Shown here one piece after another: positions 55,556-64,000 of a stretch of 64,000 bases of DNA. Source of the DNA: Methanofollis ethanolicus. GTDB lineage: Archaea > Halobacteriota > Methanomicrobia > Methanomicrobiales > Methanofollaceae. Under the pieces are notes generated by a model that saw nothing but the letters and a program-made list of their open reading frames with translations, did not search any database and was not told where the DNA came from. The DNA lies in the NCBI RefSeq assembly GCF_001571385.1, contig NZ_BCNW01000001.1, positions 1,922,001-1,986,000 of the forward strand. The letters are read 5' to 3'. A program made the position numbers and the translations under genes. Position 1 is the stretch's first letter, and each line of letters begins with the position of its first letter.

Positions 55556-56698
55556 ATGGAACCAAAGCCTCGCATTGTCCTGATCACATCGCGGTGGTTC
55601 AAGAACCAGAACCTCTACTTTACGGCTTTGAAACTGGTGCAGATCCTGAAACCCCTTTCCCGGGACATCACCTGGATCATCACCGAACAGGAGGACAAGA
55701 ACTACCCTGCAGGCGAGTTCACGCTCCTGAAGATCCCCGACCGGACGGTCGAGAGACCTCTCCTCGTCCGCCTCTGGTATCTCGTCCTCCACCAGATGCG
55801 GGTGGTCCGCCAGGTGCTCTGCCTCGGGAAGGACCAGGACATCGTGATCTTCGCATTCGGTGCCGACTACTTTGTCCTCCCGATGCTTGCCGCAAAACTG
55901 AAGGGAAAACAGGTGGCCCTCCGTACGGACGGAAGGACCTCCCGCGTCATCGGGAAGTACTGGCAGAAGAAAAACCGTCCCCTGCAGATGCTGTACCAGG
56001 GGGTCGAAGCGGTCACCTACGGAATATCCGATGCGATCATCCCGGAAAGCGAGGCCTTCATCGGCCTCTACGACCTCGGGCATTACGAGAAAAAGACCTG
56101 GCCGGGCAGTCTGTACGTCGACACGGCGCGTTTTGCCGTCCAGAAGGGGATCTCGGAGAGGGAGTACGACCTCGGGTTTGTCGGACGTTTCTCCCGCGAG
56201 AAAGGGATCGTCGAGTTCGTCTCCGCCCTCGGGACCGCGCTGCATGGAGAAGAGTGCCGGGTGGCCCTCATCGGCGACGGCGACCTCAGGGGTGAGGTCG
56301 AGGCCATCCTTGCGCGAGATCATATCCAGGCGTCTGTCGACGTCATCGGCTGGATAGACAACGCGGACCTCCCCCAGTACCTGAACACTATCAAAGTCCT
56401 TGTCGTGCCGTCGTACAGGGAAGGACTCCCCAACATCGTGCTCGAAGCAATGGCATGCGGGTGCATCGTCCTTGCCACGCCTGTGGGGGGGATACCGGCC
56501 CTGGTCAGGGACGGCGTGACCGGGTTCATCTCCGAAGACAACGCGCCTGCAACTCTCTCACGGAATATCAGGCGGGCACTGAGACACCCCGGCAGGGAGG
56601 GTGTCGGCAAGAAGGCGCGGGAACTGATCGAGCGGTCCTATACGTATGACGCCGCGGTCAGGCAGTACGGACAGATACTCGCACACATATCGTCATGA
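55556..56698 (+). CDS. Glycosyltransferase, family 4 type
   Basis: 380 residues from the ATG at 55556 with GAGAGGA just upstream; an in-frame ATG at 55511 is less likely. KPRIVLITSRWFKNQNLYF opens the acceptor domain; LGFVGRFSREKGIVEFV and VLVVPSYREGLPNIVLEAMACGCIVLATPVGG form the donor site. The 167-base gap before it, with TATATATA-like sequence near 55500-55508, suggests a second promoter within the cluster. Confidence 0.92.
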   Translation: MEPKPRIVLITSRWFKNQNLYFTALKLVQILKPLSRDITWIITEQEDKNYPAGEFTLLKIPDRTVERPLLVRLWYLVLHQMRVVRQVLCLGKDQDIVIFAFGADYFVLPMLAAKLKGKQVALRTDGRTSRVIGKYWQKKNRPLQMLYQGVEAVTYGISDAIIPESEAFIGLYDLGHYEKKTWPGSLYVDTARFAVQKGISEREYDLGFVGRFSREKGIVEFVSALGTALHGEECRVALIGDGDLRGEVEAILARDHIQASVDVIGWIDNADLPQYLNTIKVLVVPSYREGLPNIVLEAMACGCIVLATPVGGIPALVRDGVTGFISEDNAPATLSRNIRRALRHPGREGVGKKARELIERSYTYDAAVRQYGQILAHISS

Positions 56699-56705
56699 GG
56701 TCATC

Positions 56706-58892
56706 ATGGAACTCTCTGCACGCGAACGTCTGATAGCCCTCGTCGGGATTCTTCTTCTCTTCGACGGGGCCTTTCTCCTGGACATACCAATCCTGCGCGA
56801 GGTGCTGGGAGCAGTGGTCATCGCGGTCATCCCGGGCATGCTGATCCTCTCCATCGTCAGGCCGGGAAAGATCACCCTGCTGGAATACTGTCTCCTTGCC
56901 GTCGGGGCGAGCATCGCCTTCCTGATGATCGGCGGACTGCTGTATAACAATCTCCTGATGTATCTCGGAATCCAGAACCCATTTTCCGGACGGTTGCTCC
57001 TCGACTTCTACAACCTGGCGATCATCGCCCTCGCCGCGGTCTGGTACATCGCCAATAACGATAGGTCGTTTTCTCTCCCGGATCTGTCGATGAAGGCGGC
57101 GGACATGGCGTTCCTCCTGCCGGGTCTGGTCTTCCCGTCACTGAGCGTCCTTGGCATGCACCAGATCAATACGGCCGGGAACAACCTCCTCCTTCTCGGC
57201 CTCCTGATCGCCGTCCTCGTCTATATCGCCGCGCTGAGCATCTGCCATGCAAGGGTCTCGCCCTGGCTCATGCCTGCCGCCATCCTGCTCCTGAGCGTCA
57301 CCCTCATCCTGCCGCTCGCCCTCAGATCGAACTATATCATCGGGACCGACTCGCACTTTGAGTATTTCACCTTTATAACCACGCTGGAGAACGCGCACTG
57401 GTCCATCATCGGGAGCGCGCAACTCGACTCGTGCCTCAGCATATCTATCCTGCCGTCGGTCTTCCAGATCTTCACGGGCGTCCCGCCGATGATGCTTTTT
57501 AAGGTTCTCTTTGCATTGATATTCTCGATCTCTCCCCTGATCGTCTATAGCATTGCAAAACAGTACCTGGCCAGGGTCTATGCCTTTCTCGCCGCGGCAT
57601 TTTTCATGATCCAGCCTCAGTTCATGACGGCCGCATCGAACAGCAGGACTGTCCTCGCCCTGCTCTTCTTTATGCTGACCATCATGCTGCTCCTGAACGA
57701 GGGGCTGAATCCTGCACGGAAGAAGGCTCTGATCGTCCTCTTCATCGCTGCCGCAATTTTTTCCCACTACTCGACGTCGTTTATCTTCTTTGGAATCCTG
57801 GTTTTTGCATGGGTCGGGACCGGCATCCTCTCCCTCAGGTACCCTGTCCGTCCCGCGCCGTCGGTCGATATCCTGGTGATCTTTCTTGCCCTGATGTATG
57901 TCTGGTACGCCCTGGTCACGGTCGTTCCGTCGCAGATGTTCCTGGAGTTCATCGACAAGACCATTGAAAACCTGGACCAGTTCCTGACGCCAGGGACGCG
58001 CGGCCAGGACGTCCAGAGGTTATTCGGCGCACATGCTCTCGACAAGGGCCTCCCCTATGTTGTCCAGCTGGCACTGTCCTGGGTCAGTATCGGCCTCATC
58101 GCGATCGGGTCTCTTGCAGTGGCCCTGGACCTCAGGCGCACGGTCCTTCCGGGCAGGGAGACGGCGGAGTACCTGAAGAAAAAGTTCAGCGGCCTGTTTT
58201 TTGTCCTGGTCATCATCGTCACCGGTCTCCTCGGCCTGATGGTCGTCGTGCCCTATGTCTCTGACGGATACGACCTCGCCCGGGTGCTCCCCCTCTCCAA
58301 CACGATCCTTTCGGTCATGTTCGTGGTCGGGGGGATTGCGATTGCCGAAGCCCTGCGTTTTGTCGTACGGTACCCTGAAGAGAGGGGACGGAGAGAGCAG
58401 CACCTGACCCCTTCGCGGGGCGGCGGACGGGACATGCTGCTGAAGATGTCGCTGGCGGTGATCCTTGTCGTCCTGCTCCCGTACTTCCTCTCGGTGACGG
58501 GCGTCCTGCACACCCTGTACGGCGACCACCGCGATGTCGTCTTCCATGCGGACGGGCCGCAGTACGACATGAAGTATGTCCATGAAACGGAAGCACAGGG
58601 CGCAGTCTGGTTAAAACAGAGGATGGATCCGGAGATGAGAATTTTTGCCGACGGCTTCGGGATATCGCGGCTGATGAGTCTGGGTATGATGCCGCCCTCG
58701 TCTCTTGCCTCCTTTGTCCAGTACGGCTGGGTCTCTCGCGAGAGTTATGTCTATCTCAGGCACAAAAACGTGGTGGACGGCAACCTTATCGATTTCGACG
58801 GGAAATACCGCGACATGGACGAGTTCGCCCAGCTTTTCCGGCACAAGAGTAAGGTTTACGCCAATGGCGGGGCCACGATCTGGACCGGGTGA
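56706..58892 (+). CDS. DUF2206-like multi-pass membrane protein
   Basis: 728 residues from the ATG at 56706 (GAGGTC upstream). At least 13 hydrophobic segments fill residues 8-430 and 480-620, followed by an extracellular-looking C-terminal domain (DGPQYDMKYVHETEAQGAVWLKQRMDPEMRIFADGFG). An acidic residue pair in an early loop (GTDSHFEYFTFI) resembles the active loop of lipid-phosphate-using glycosyltransferases (GT-C). The family is annotated DUF2206 or predicted membrane protein. It may transfer or export the glycan built by the preceding genes. Confidence 0.75.
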   Translation: MELSARERLIALVGILLLFDGAFLLDIPILREVLGAVVIAVIPGMLILSIVRPGKITLLEYCLLAVGASIAFLMIGGLLYNNLLMYLGIQNPFSGRLLLDFYNLAIIALAAVWYIANNDRSFSLPDLSMKAADMAFLLPGLVFPSLSVLGMHQINTAGNNLLLLGLLIAVLVYIAALSICHARVSPWLMPAAILLLSVTLILPLALRSNYIIGTDSHFEYFTFITTLENAHWSIIGSAQLDSCLSISILPSVFQIFTGVPPMMLFKVLFALIFSISPLIVYSIAKQYLARVYAFLAAAFFMIQPQFMTAASNSRTVLALLFFMLTIMLLLNEGLNPARKKALIVLFIAAAIFSHYSTSFIFFGILVFAWVGTGILSLRYPVRPAPSVDILVIFLALMYVWYALVTVVPSQMFLEFIDKTIENLDQFLTPGTRGQDVQRLFGAHALDKGLPYVVQLALSWVSIGLIAIGSLAVALDLRRTVLPGRETAEYLKKKFSGLFFVLVIIVTGLLGLMVVVPYVSDGYDLARVLPLSNTILSVMFVVGGIAIAEALRFVVRYPEERGRREQHLTPSRGGGRDMLLKMSLAVILVVLLPYFLSVTGVLHTLYGDHRDVVFHADGPQYDMKYVHETEAQGAVWLKQRMDPEMRIFADGFGISRLMSLGMMPPSSLASFVQYGWVSRESYVYLRHKNVVDGNLIDFDGKYRDMDEFAQLFRHKSKVYANGGATIWTG

Positions 58893-59582
58893 ATGAAAGG
58901 AGGGTTCGAAGGTCGAAGACCGTCTCGAATCCCTCCGGGCGTCCCCGAACTTAGGATCGGACCGGGGAAGACAGAACCGGAAATAAATGGGGAAAATTCC
59001 ATCCCCTCCAATTCTAATAGTGGGGAGATCGGGGAGCTCTGCCCCCCGGAGAAGAACGCCGATCTGCCGCCGCCATAGATACTCACGGATCCCGGATCCG
59101 GGCAATATCCGCCCCCTCTCCCTCCTCCTCGGCGGCACCGGGGGGACCGGGAGAGGGGGCGGCATTACCTGAAGTCATACCGACGGCGAGAGGGCGTTGA
59201 GTCCTGCCGGATTTTGTCCTGTTTCGCCCACAGGCCCCGGCATTCCGGGATCGCCGGATCTCCCCGGTACGGCCCCGGATGGGAGGCGCAATGCCCAGAT
59301 CGGGGGTTGATTCGAGCGTATTTGACCCGGATGCACCTGGCAGAGCAGCACTTGATTGGGAAGAAACAGGGTATCACAGGGAGAGAGATTGCCGTATCCC
59401 TGCCTATCCTGATGATGGGGGGTGCGACCGAAGGGAGCTTGAAAAAACCGTAGGTTTTCGAGTGGTGACCATAAGAAGTCGAGAATTCCCGGCAAGCAGG
59501 AGGACGGAAATTATCACCGGGCAAAAGTGCGTGCGACCCTGGAGGGAGAGGGGAATTAAAAAAAAGGTTAGGGGCGGATCAT
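58893..59582 (+). other. Intergenic region between glycan operon and surface protein
   Basis: 690 bases without a convincing gene. A GC-hairpin repeat lies at 59003-59053 (see its own entry). The genes on both sides point towards this region, so it should hold two terminators; a run of eight A at about 59560-59567 would be a T-run for the minus-strand gene. Confidence 0.45.
59003..59053 (+). repeat. Intergenic GC-hairpin repeat, copy 2
   Basis: CCCCTCCAATTCTAATAGTG followed by CGGGG...CCCCCCGG, matching in order and spacing the block at 45531-45580. The hairpin here is imperfect. It lies between genes. Confidence 0.4.
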
Positions 59583-62500
59583 TTACGCGTTGCTGATCGC
59601 CCATTTCACGGCTGCGTCGAAGAGCGCCCACCCTTCAGGTGTGGTGCTGGCTGCGACCTGGTCGTGGAGGAAGAAACCGACACGGGGTGCGGGTGCCTTC
59701 ATGCCGACCATATCGGCGCCGGTGTCATAGGCGAAGACCGTCACCTTGTCGGGCTGACCGACAATGGTGGCGACCTTCGTTGCACCTGCAGACGGAAGGC
59801 CGTACATCTCCGAACCGGCAGTGCCGGTGACTTTCACCGTGCCTTCGAGGCCTGCCGCGAGCGGGCTTGCCGCATCGGCGATGGCCACCTGCGTCTGGCT
59901 TGCAGCCGCAGAGTAGTCGGTGCCGCGGGAGGTGCCGGTCATCCTGAGGTCGTCATAGAGCCAGGCCTCGCAGGAGATCACCGGCACGGCGACGTTTCTG
60001 AGCGTCGTGCCGACAGTCCCGCCGCCAAGGCTGGACGAGATGATGACCAGATCCTTGCCTTCTACATCTGCTGCAGTGACAAGGTTGTCTTCCTTCGTTG
60101 TCACGGTGTAGCCCGCGGATTCGAGGTGCTTCTGGATCGCAAGGTCACCGGTTTCCAGGGTTGCTTTCCCGGTGATGAACAGCACCTTTGCAGGTTCGCT
60201 GGGTTCGGGTGTGGGTTCGGGTGTGGGGTCAGGGGTCGGGGAGACTTCCGTCGAACCGTCCGTACCCGCAGCCCACTTTACAGCTGCATCGAAGAGCGCC
60301 CACCCTTCGGGTGTGGTGCTGGCTGCGACCTGGTCGTGGAGGAAGAAACCGACACGGGGTGCGGGTGCCTTCATGCCGACCATCTCGGCGCCGGTGTCAT
60401 AGGCGAAGACCGTCACCTTGTCGGGCTGACCGACGACGGTGGCGACCTTTGCCGCACCTGCAGACGGAAGGCCGAACATCTCGTAGCCGGCGGTGCCGGT
60501 GACTTTCACGGTGCCTTCGAGGCCGGCGGCGAGCGGGCTCGCCGCATCGGTGATGGCCACCTGGGTCTGACCTGCAGCCGCGGCGTAGTCGGTGCCGACC
60601 ACGGTGCCGGTCATCTTGAGGTCGTCGTACTGCCAGGCCTCACAGGAGATCACCGGCACGGCAACGTCCTTGAGAGTCGCACCGACAGTCCCGCTGTTGA
60701 AGCTGGACGAGATGATCACGACGTCCTTGCCCTCCGCATCTGCCGCGGCAACAAGGTCGTCTTCTTTCGTCGTTACTGTGTAGCCCGCGGACTCGAGGTG
60801 GTTCTTCACCGCTTTGTCGCCGGGGCTCAGGTACGAGTTCCCGATGACCAGCAGCACCTTTGCAGGTTCGCCGGGCCCGGGTGTGGGTTCGGGGGTCGGT
60901 TCCGGCGTGGGTTCGGGGGTCACGTTCCCTGAATCGCCGGCTTCAGCCGCCCATTTCACGGCTGCATCGAAGAGCGCCCACCCTTCGGGTGTGGTGCTGA
61001 TTGCGACCTGGTCGTGGAGGAAGAAACCGACACGGGGTGCCGGGGCCTTCATGCCGACCATCTCTGCGCCGGTGTCATAGGCGAAGACTGTCACCTTGTC
61101 GGGCTGACCGACGACGGTGGCGACCTTTGCCGCACCTGCAGACGGAAGGCCGAACATCTCGTAGCCGGCGGTGCCGGTGACTCGCACGGTGCCTTCGAGG
61201 CCTGCCGCGAGCGGGCTCGCCGCATCGGTGATGGCCACCTGGGTCTGACCTGCAGCCGCGGCGTAGTCGGTGCCGACCACGGTGCCGGTCATCTTGAGGT
61301 CGTCATACTGCCATGCTTCGCAGGAGATCACCGGCACGGCAACGTCCTTGAGAGTCGCACCGACAGTCCCGCTGTTGAAACTGGACGAGATGATCACGAC
61401 GTCCTTGCCCTCCGCATCTGCCGCGGCAACAAGGTCGTCTTCTTTCGTCGTTACCGTGTAGCCTGCGGACTCAAGGTGATCCTTCACAGCTTTGTCGCCG
61501 GGGCTCAGGTATGAGTTCCCGGTGATCAGCAGCACATCCTTGCCATTGTCCGATTCAGGGGTGGGTTCGGGTGTGGGCTCGGCCGTGGGTGTCGGGGTTG
61601 GTGTGATGGTTGGTGTGGGTGTTGGAGTTGGGATCGGTGTGGGCTCAGGTGTCGGGGTCGGAGTCGGCGGGATCACCGGACCAATGACCTTGGTGCCGAT
61701 GAAGTTGGTCTTCGCGCCGGTCACCTCGACATTGGAGACCTGCACCAGACCGTTCGCAGAGGCCTGGTTGTTGATACCTGTTGCATATCCCGAGATCTTC
61801 GAGTTTGCGACCTGGATGGACGCTGGAGCGGAGACCTTCGACTGCACCCTGATGCCTGCGGTCGAGCGGGCCTTGTCGGACGAGATGGTCAGCCCGTTCA
61901 TGTTCACCTTGGAGCCGCCAGCAAGGAAGAGGACTGGTTCGGGGGAGTTCGCAACCGAAGACGATGCGATCTGCAGACCGCCCGCACCGACACTGAGGAT
62001 GCGGAAACCGATCAGTGAGCCCTTGTCGCTGGACCCGCTAATGGAACTGCCGTCGGGGTAGTCGCACATAAAGCCGACGATGTTGTCCTCGGAGATACAG
62101 TTCTCAAGGGTCATGCCCTCCATGACGATGTACCCGGCACCGAAGTCGGGGCTGGGTGCGCCTGTCTTCTGCTTATAGCCGTTGTCACGGCTGACACAGT
62201 CGATGAGCCTGACGTTCTTCAGCGTCGGGGGCGGTTCGGAGTGGAAACCGGACTCCCAGGTGCCCTCGGCGACGCACCTGGTATAGGTGACGTCCTGGAC
62301 AGTGTCGATGTACTCGGCGATGTCGAAACCGACATCCCAGGCCTCGCCGTACTGGTGCCTCTCACCATAGTACTGGTCGTACCTGCCGCAGTTGATGGCC
62401 TGGCAATCCGTGTACCTGATGTTCTTGACGACAGAGGGGGTACCCCAACCGGCACCGTTGTGGACAAAGCCCCAGCGGTCGCAGTCGATCGCCTTACAGT

Positions 62501-63008
62501 TGATGAACTGGATGTCTTCGACTGTCTTGCTGTACGCGTAGATTATGAAGGCGGCCATGTACGAGTTGTCGACATTGTACACCTTCACATTTTCAATGAT
62601 GTGGTGGGACGAACTGATGTAGACGCGTCCTTTCCCGTTGATCTGGAGATCGGACACTTTTACATTGCTCACGCTGGAGAGAGAGACTGCTGCGGATGAG
62701 ACAAAATTCAGAAATGTCGCATCTTCGCCTTCCCCTTTGAGGGTCGTGGAACTTTTCGGGACGACATTTCCGTCCAGGGTGTAATGACCCTTGGAGAGAA
62801 CGACCGTACCGCCTGCGGGGAGGGCAGCAAGTGCCTTGTTGATCTCAACCTGATCGCTCGTGCCGTCACAGACATAATCTGCCTGATTTTTTACTAAGTT
62901 GCTGCTGTCGCTTGCTGCAACAACAAGGGATGCCGCGCCTGCTGCCTGAACAAGACAGGAAAGTAGGGCTAATCCCGCAACTAGTGTTAATAGTGATGCT
63001 AATCTCAT
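59583..63008 (-). CDS. Large surface protein: beta-helix plus three tandem domains
   Basis: 1141 residues. A signal peptide covers about residues 1-25 (LASLLTLVAGLALLSCLVQAAGA). Residues 30-450 form a right-handed parallel beta-helix of the pectate-lyase type (many turns like TLENCISEDNIVGF). A Thr/Pro/Glu linker follows. Then three copies of a domain of about 190 residues start at VLLITGNSYLSPG, VLLVIGNSYLSPG and VLFITGKATLETG, each containing HLESAGYTVTTKED, DVAVPVISCEAW and RVGFFLHDQVA. They are separated by PTPEPTPEP linkers. The domain resembles ThuA/amidotransferase-like folds but is not identified with certainty. It should be exported and surface-bound or released. Confidence 0.85.
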   Translation of the reverse strand: MRLASLLTLVAGLALLSCLVQAAGAASLVVAASDSSNLVKNQADYVCDGTSDQVEINKALAALPAGGTVVLSKGHYTLDGNVVPKSSTTLKGEGEDATFLNFVSSAAVSLSSVSNVKVSDLQINGKGRVYISSSHHIIENVKVYNVDNSYMAAFIIYAYSKTVEDIQFINCKAIDCDRWGFVHNGAGWGTPSVVKNIRYTDCQAINCGRYDQYYGERHQYGEAWDVGFDIAEYIDTVQDVTYTRCVAEGTWESGFHSEPPPTLKNVRLIDCVSRDNGYKQKTGAPSPDFGAGYIVMEGMTLENCISEDNIVGFMCDYPDGSSISGSSDKGSLIGFRILSVGAGGLQIASSSVANSPEPVLFLAGGSKVNMNGLTISSDKARSTAGIRVQSKVSAPASIQVANSKISGYATGINNQASANGLVQVSNVEVTGAKTNFIGTKVIGPVIPPTPTPTPEPTPIPTPTPTPTITPTPTPTAEPTPEPTPESDNGKDVLLITGNSYLSPGDKAVKDHLESAGYTVTTKEDDLVAAADAEGKDVVIISSSFNSGTVGATLKDVAVPVISCEAWQYDDLKMTGTVVGTDYAAAAGQTQVAITDAASPLAAGLEGTVRVTGTAGYEMFGLPSAGAAKVATVVGQPDKVTVFAYDTGAEMVGMKAPAPRVGFFLHDQVAISTTPEGWALFDAAVKWAAEAGDSGNVTPEPTPEPTPEPTPGPGEPAKVLLVIGNSYLSPGDKAVKNHLESAGYTVTTKEDDLVAAADAEGKDVVIISSSFNSGTVGATLKDVAVPVISCEAWQYDDLKMTGTVVGTDYAAAAGQTQVAITDAASPLAAGLEGTVKVTGTAGYEMFGLPSAGAAKVATVVGQPDKVTVFAYDTGAEMVGMKAPAPRVGFFLHDQVAASTTPEGWALFDAAVKWAAGTDGSTEVSPTPDPTPEPTPEPSEPAKVLFITGKATLETGDLAIQKHLESAGYTVTTKEDNLVTAADVEGKDLVIISSSLGGGTVGTTLRNVAVPVISCEAWLYDDLRMTGTSRGTDYSAAASQTQVAIADAASPLAAGLEGTVKVTGTAGSEMYGLPSAGATKVATIVGQPDKVTVFAYDTGADMVGMKAPAPRVGFFLHDQVAASTTPEGWALFDAAVKWAISNA
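59590..61540 (-). repeat. Three-copy coding tandem repeat (about 672-678 bases)
   Basis: The three domains of the surface protein recur with a spacing of 678 bases between copies one and two and 672 between copies two and three, measured at the same point (tttgtcgccg at 61491 and 60813, aaggtcaccg at 60141). Copies one and two are almost identical in DNA, copy three is more diverged. This suggests a recent duplication and a likely site of recombination. Confidence 0.85.
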
Positions 63009-63425
63009 ATACTATCCTCTTAATCCGTTCGTTCTTCACCTTCTGCTCGTTTTTTGGTTTTTTGTATTACAAATAATTAGTTTCGAGTAGCCACATATAA
63101 ACAATTCTATTTTATAATATCCGCATAATTATCGAGTATTATTGGATAATATGGAGATAGATGACAATAAAAATATAAGGGCGCTCAGAAATGATATTGG
63201 ATTGAACAATTTATATATATAACAAAGAGCACATGACCGAAGAGCCAGGAAAATATCTCCCCCATCTTCAGAACATTGCTACAGGACAAATTGCTAAAAT
63301 AACTTCATTGTCGGGACTATTAAATATTTTTAATCGCAATATCATTTTCAGACAAAAGGAATCAAATGTCATTCACCAGGCACTTGTGGGCCGGTTATGC
63401 AATTAAAAAAAGAAATGGCCACGAA
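63009..63425 (-). promoter_or_regulatory. AT-rich promoter region of the surface protein
   Basis: 417 bases with no gene, strongly AT-rich. On the minus strand several TATA-like stretches (for example ATTATTTGTAATAC near 63064-63080 and TATATAAATTG near 63209-63222) lie upstream of the ATG at 63008. Without mapping, the one in use cannot be chosen. Confidence 0.4.
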
Positions 63426-64000
63426 TTATATAGTGATCACATTGCAATTTATAAAATTTTTCTCTGACCCTATCACCGACACATTCGCGACCTTCACACG
63501 TCCCCGATTCTCCGCCAGGTTGACGATACCCGGATCATACCCCGAGATCACGCTGTCCCTGACAAAAATTCCGTCCGGGTTTCGTGCCAGTGCATTCACG
63601 GTAATCCCGGCAGCAGGGCGCAGGGTCTGGGAATGGATCGCCATATCCTCCAGGGTGACGTTCAGTGTCGGCCCGGTCCAGACATAGACCGGTTCAACGG
63701 TGTCCTCGGTGGCGCATGAGCGCAGGTGCAGACCTTTTTCTCCGATGGTCAGCATCAAAAAACCCTTCTCCGACCCCCTATCAAGACAATTGACAAGGTA
63801 ACTGTCATCGACCCTGGAACAGTGAAAGCCTGCGGTATTGTTTTCAGAGGTACAGTTTTCAAGGTACATCCCCTCATTCACCAGAAATCCTGCACCGAAG
63901 TCCACCTCTTCTCCACCAATCTTCTGTTTCTGGGCATTATCACTGCTGGTACAGTTTATGAGTCTTATATTGGTAAGAAGGACGTGAGATTCGGCATGAA
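63426..64000 (-). CDS. Beta-helix surface protein, partial (5' end outside window)
   Basis: The frame is open to the window edge, so the start lies beyond 64000. The visible 190 codons read NIRLINCTSSDNAQKQKIGGEEVDFGAG, then GMYLENCTSENNTAGFHCS and SVISGYDPGIVNLAENRGRVKVANVSVIGS, a parallel beta-helix that closely follows the equivalent part of the preceding protein (VRLIDCVSRDNGYKQKTGAPSPDFGAG). It ends shortly after the helix, without the tandem domains. It is a paralogue, probably from gene duplication. Confidence 0.8.
   Translation of the reverse strand, partial: HAESHVLLTNIRLINCTSSDNAQKQKIGGEEVDFGAGFLVNEGMYLENCTSENNTAGFHCSRVDDSYLVNCLDRGSEKGFLMLTIGEKGLHLRSCATEDTVEPVYVWTGPTLNVTLEDMAIHSQTLRPAAGITVNALARNPDGIFVRDSVISGYDPGIVNLAENRGRVKVANVSVIGSEKNFINCNVITI

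Overview
The window looks like a chromosomal segment of a methanogenic archaeon, most likely of the order Methanomicrobiales (Methanofollis/Methanoculleus type). The clues are a mostly GC-rich sequence, archaeal gene families (DUF5518, DUF2254 and DUF2206-like membrane proteins, an ACT/UPF0210 pair, ferredoxin, many TPR and beta-helix surface proteins), TATA boxes of the form TATAAATA, and ribosome-binding sites of the GGAGG type. There is one tRNA gene, tRNA-Leu(TAA). No rRNA, insertion sequence or CRISPR array was seen. The genus is an inference from gene content only.

Layout. 1-3.0 kb: two peptidases (C69 dipeptidase, 5' end outside the window; M3 lipoprotein oligopeptidase). 3.2-10.8 kb: an AT-rich island with a four-gene operon (short UDP-glucose-dehydrogenase-like protein; a 1736-residue protein combining glycosyltransferase, kinase-like, methyltransferase and further glycosyltransferase modules; a histidine phosphatase; a SLOG/LOG-type nucleotide-binding protein), followed by a relic of a SLATT-like gene tail. 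10.9-13.0 kb: lipase-like hydrolase, HEAT protein, DUF5518 protein, tRNA-Leu. 13.0-18.9 kb: a second AT-rich island with a frameshifted gene, a 1280-residue SEC-C/PD-(D/E)xK protein and a decapitated cas1. 19.0-27.6 kb: a zinc-ribbon gene, structured intergenic DNA, a membrane/surface protein pair, and a membrane protein-DUF2254-MscS operon. 27.7-34.9 kb: two sulfatases with their anaerobic sulfatase maturase between them, a BASS-type transporter and a broken second one. 34.9-39.7 kb: a CPA1 antiporter, an SLC13-type permease fused to a flavodoxin-like piece, and the UPF0210-ACT pair. 40.2-45.3 kb: a repeat-bearing transglutaminase-like lipoprotein, then TPR-TIR and SLOG-SLATT genes side by side. 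45.8-49.3 kb: small membrane proteins, a lipoprotein, a broken pirin, ferredoxin, a frameshifted SHOCT protein. 49.9-58.9 kb: a seven-gene cell-surface glycan operon. 59.6-64.0 kb: two beta-helix surface proteins.

How it fits together. The most interesting locus is TPR-TIR plus SLOG-SLATT (41.4-45.3 kb). A TIR domain is followed 11 bases later by a protein with an N-terminal SLOG sensor and C-terminal membrane segments, the logic of nucleotide-signal defence systems such as Thoeris, but with a membrane effector. Its reading frame is broken at a run of eight G, so it may be switched off or phase-variable. The 3-10.6 kb operon and the SEC-C/nuclease gene are further candidates for undescribed systems. 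The cas1 fragment and the SLATT tail relic suggest that these islands are sites of repeated gain and loss of defence genes. Several genes (13.7, 34.5, 44.1, 47.9, 48.1, 48.9 kb) carry single frameshifts; some could be assembly errors in homopolymers or short repeats, and this cannot be decided from the sequence alone.
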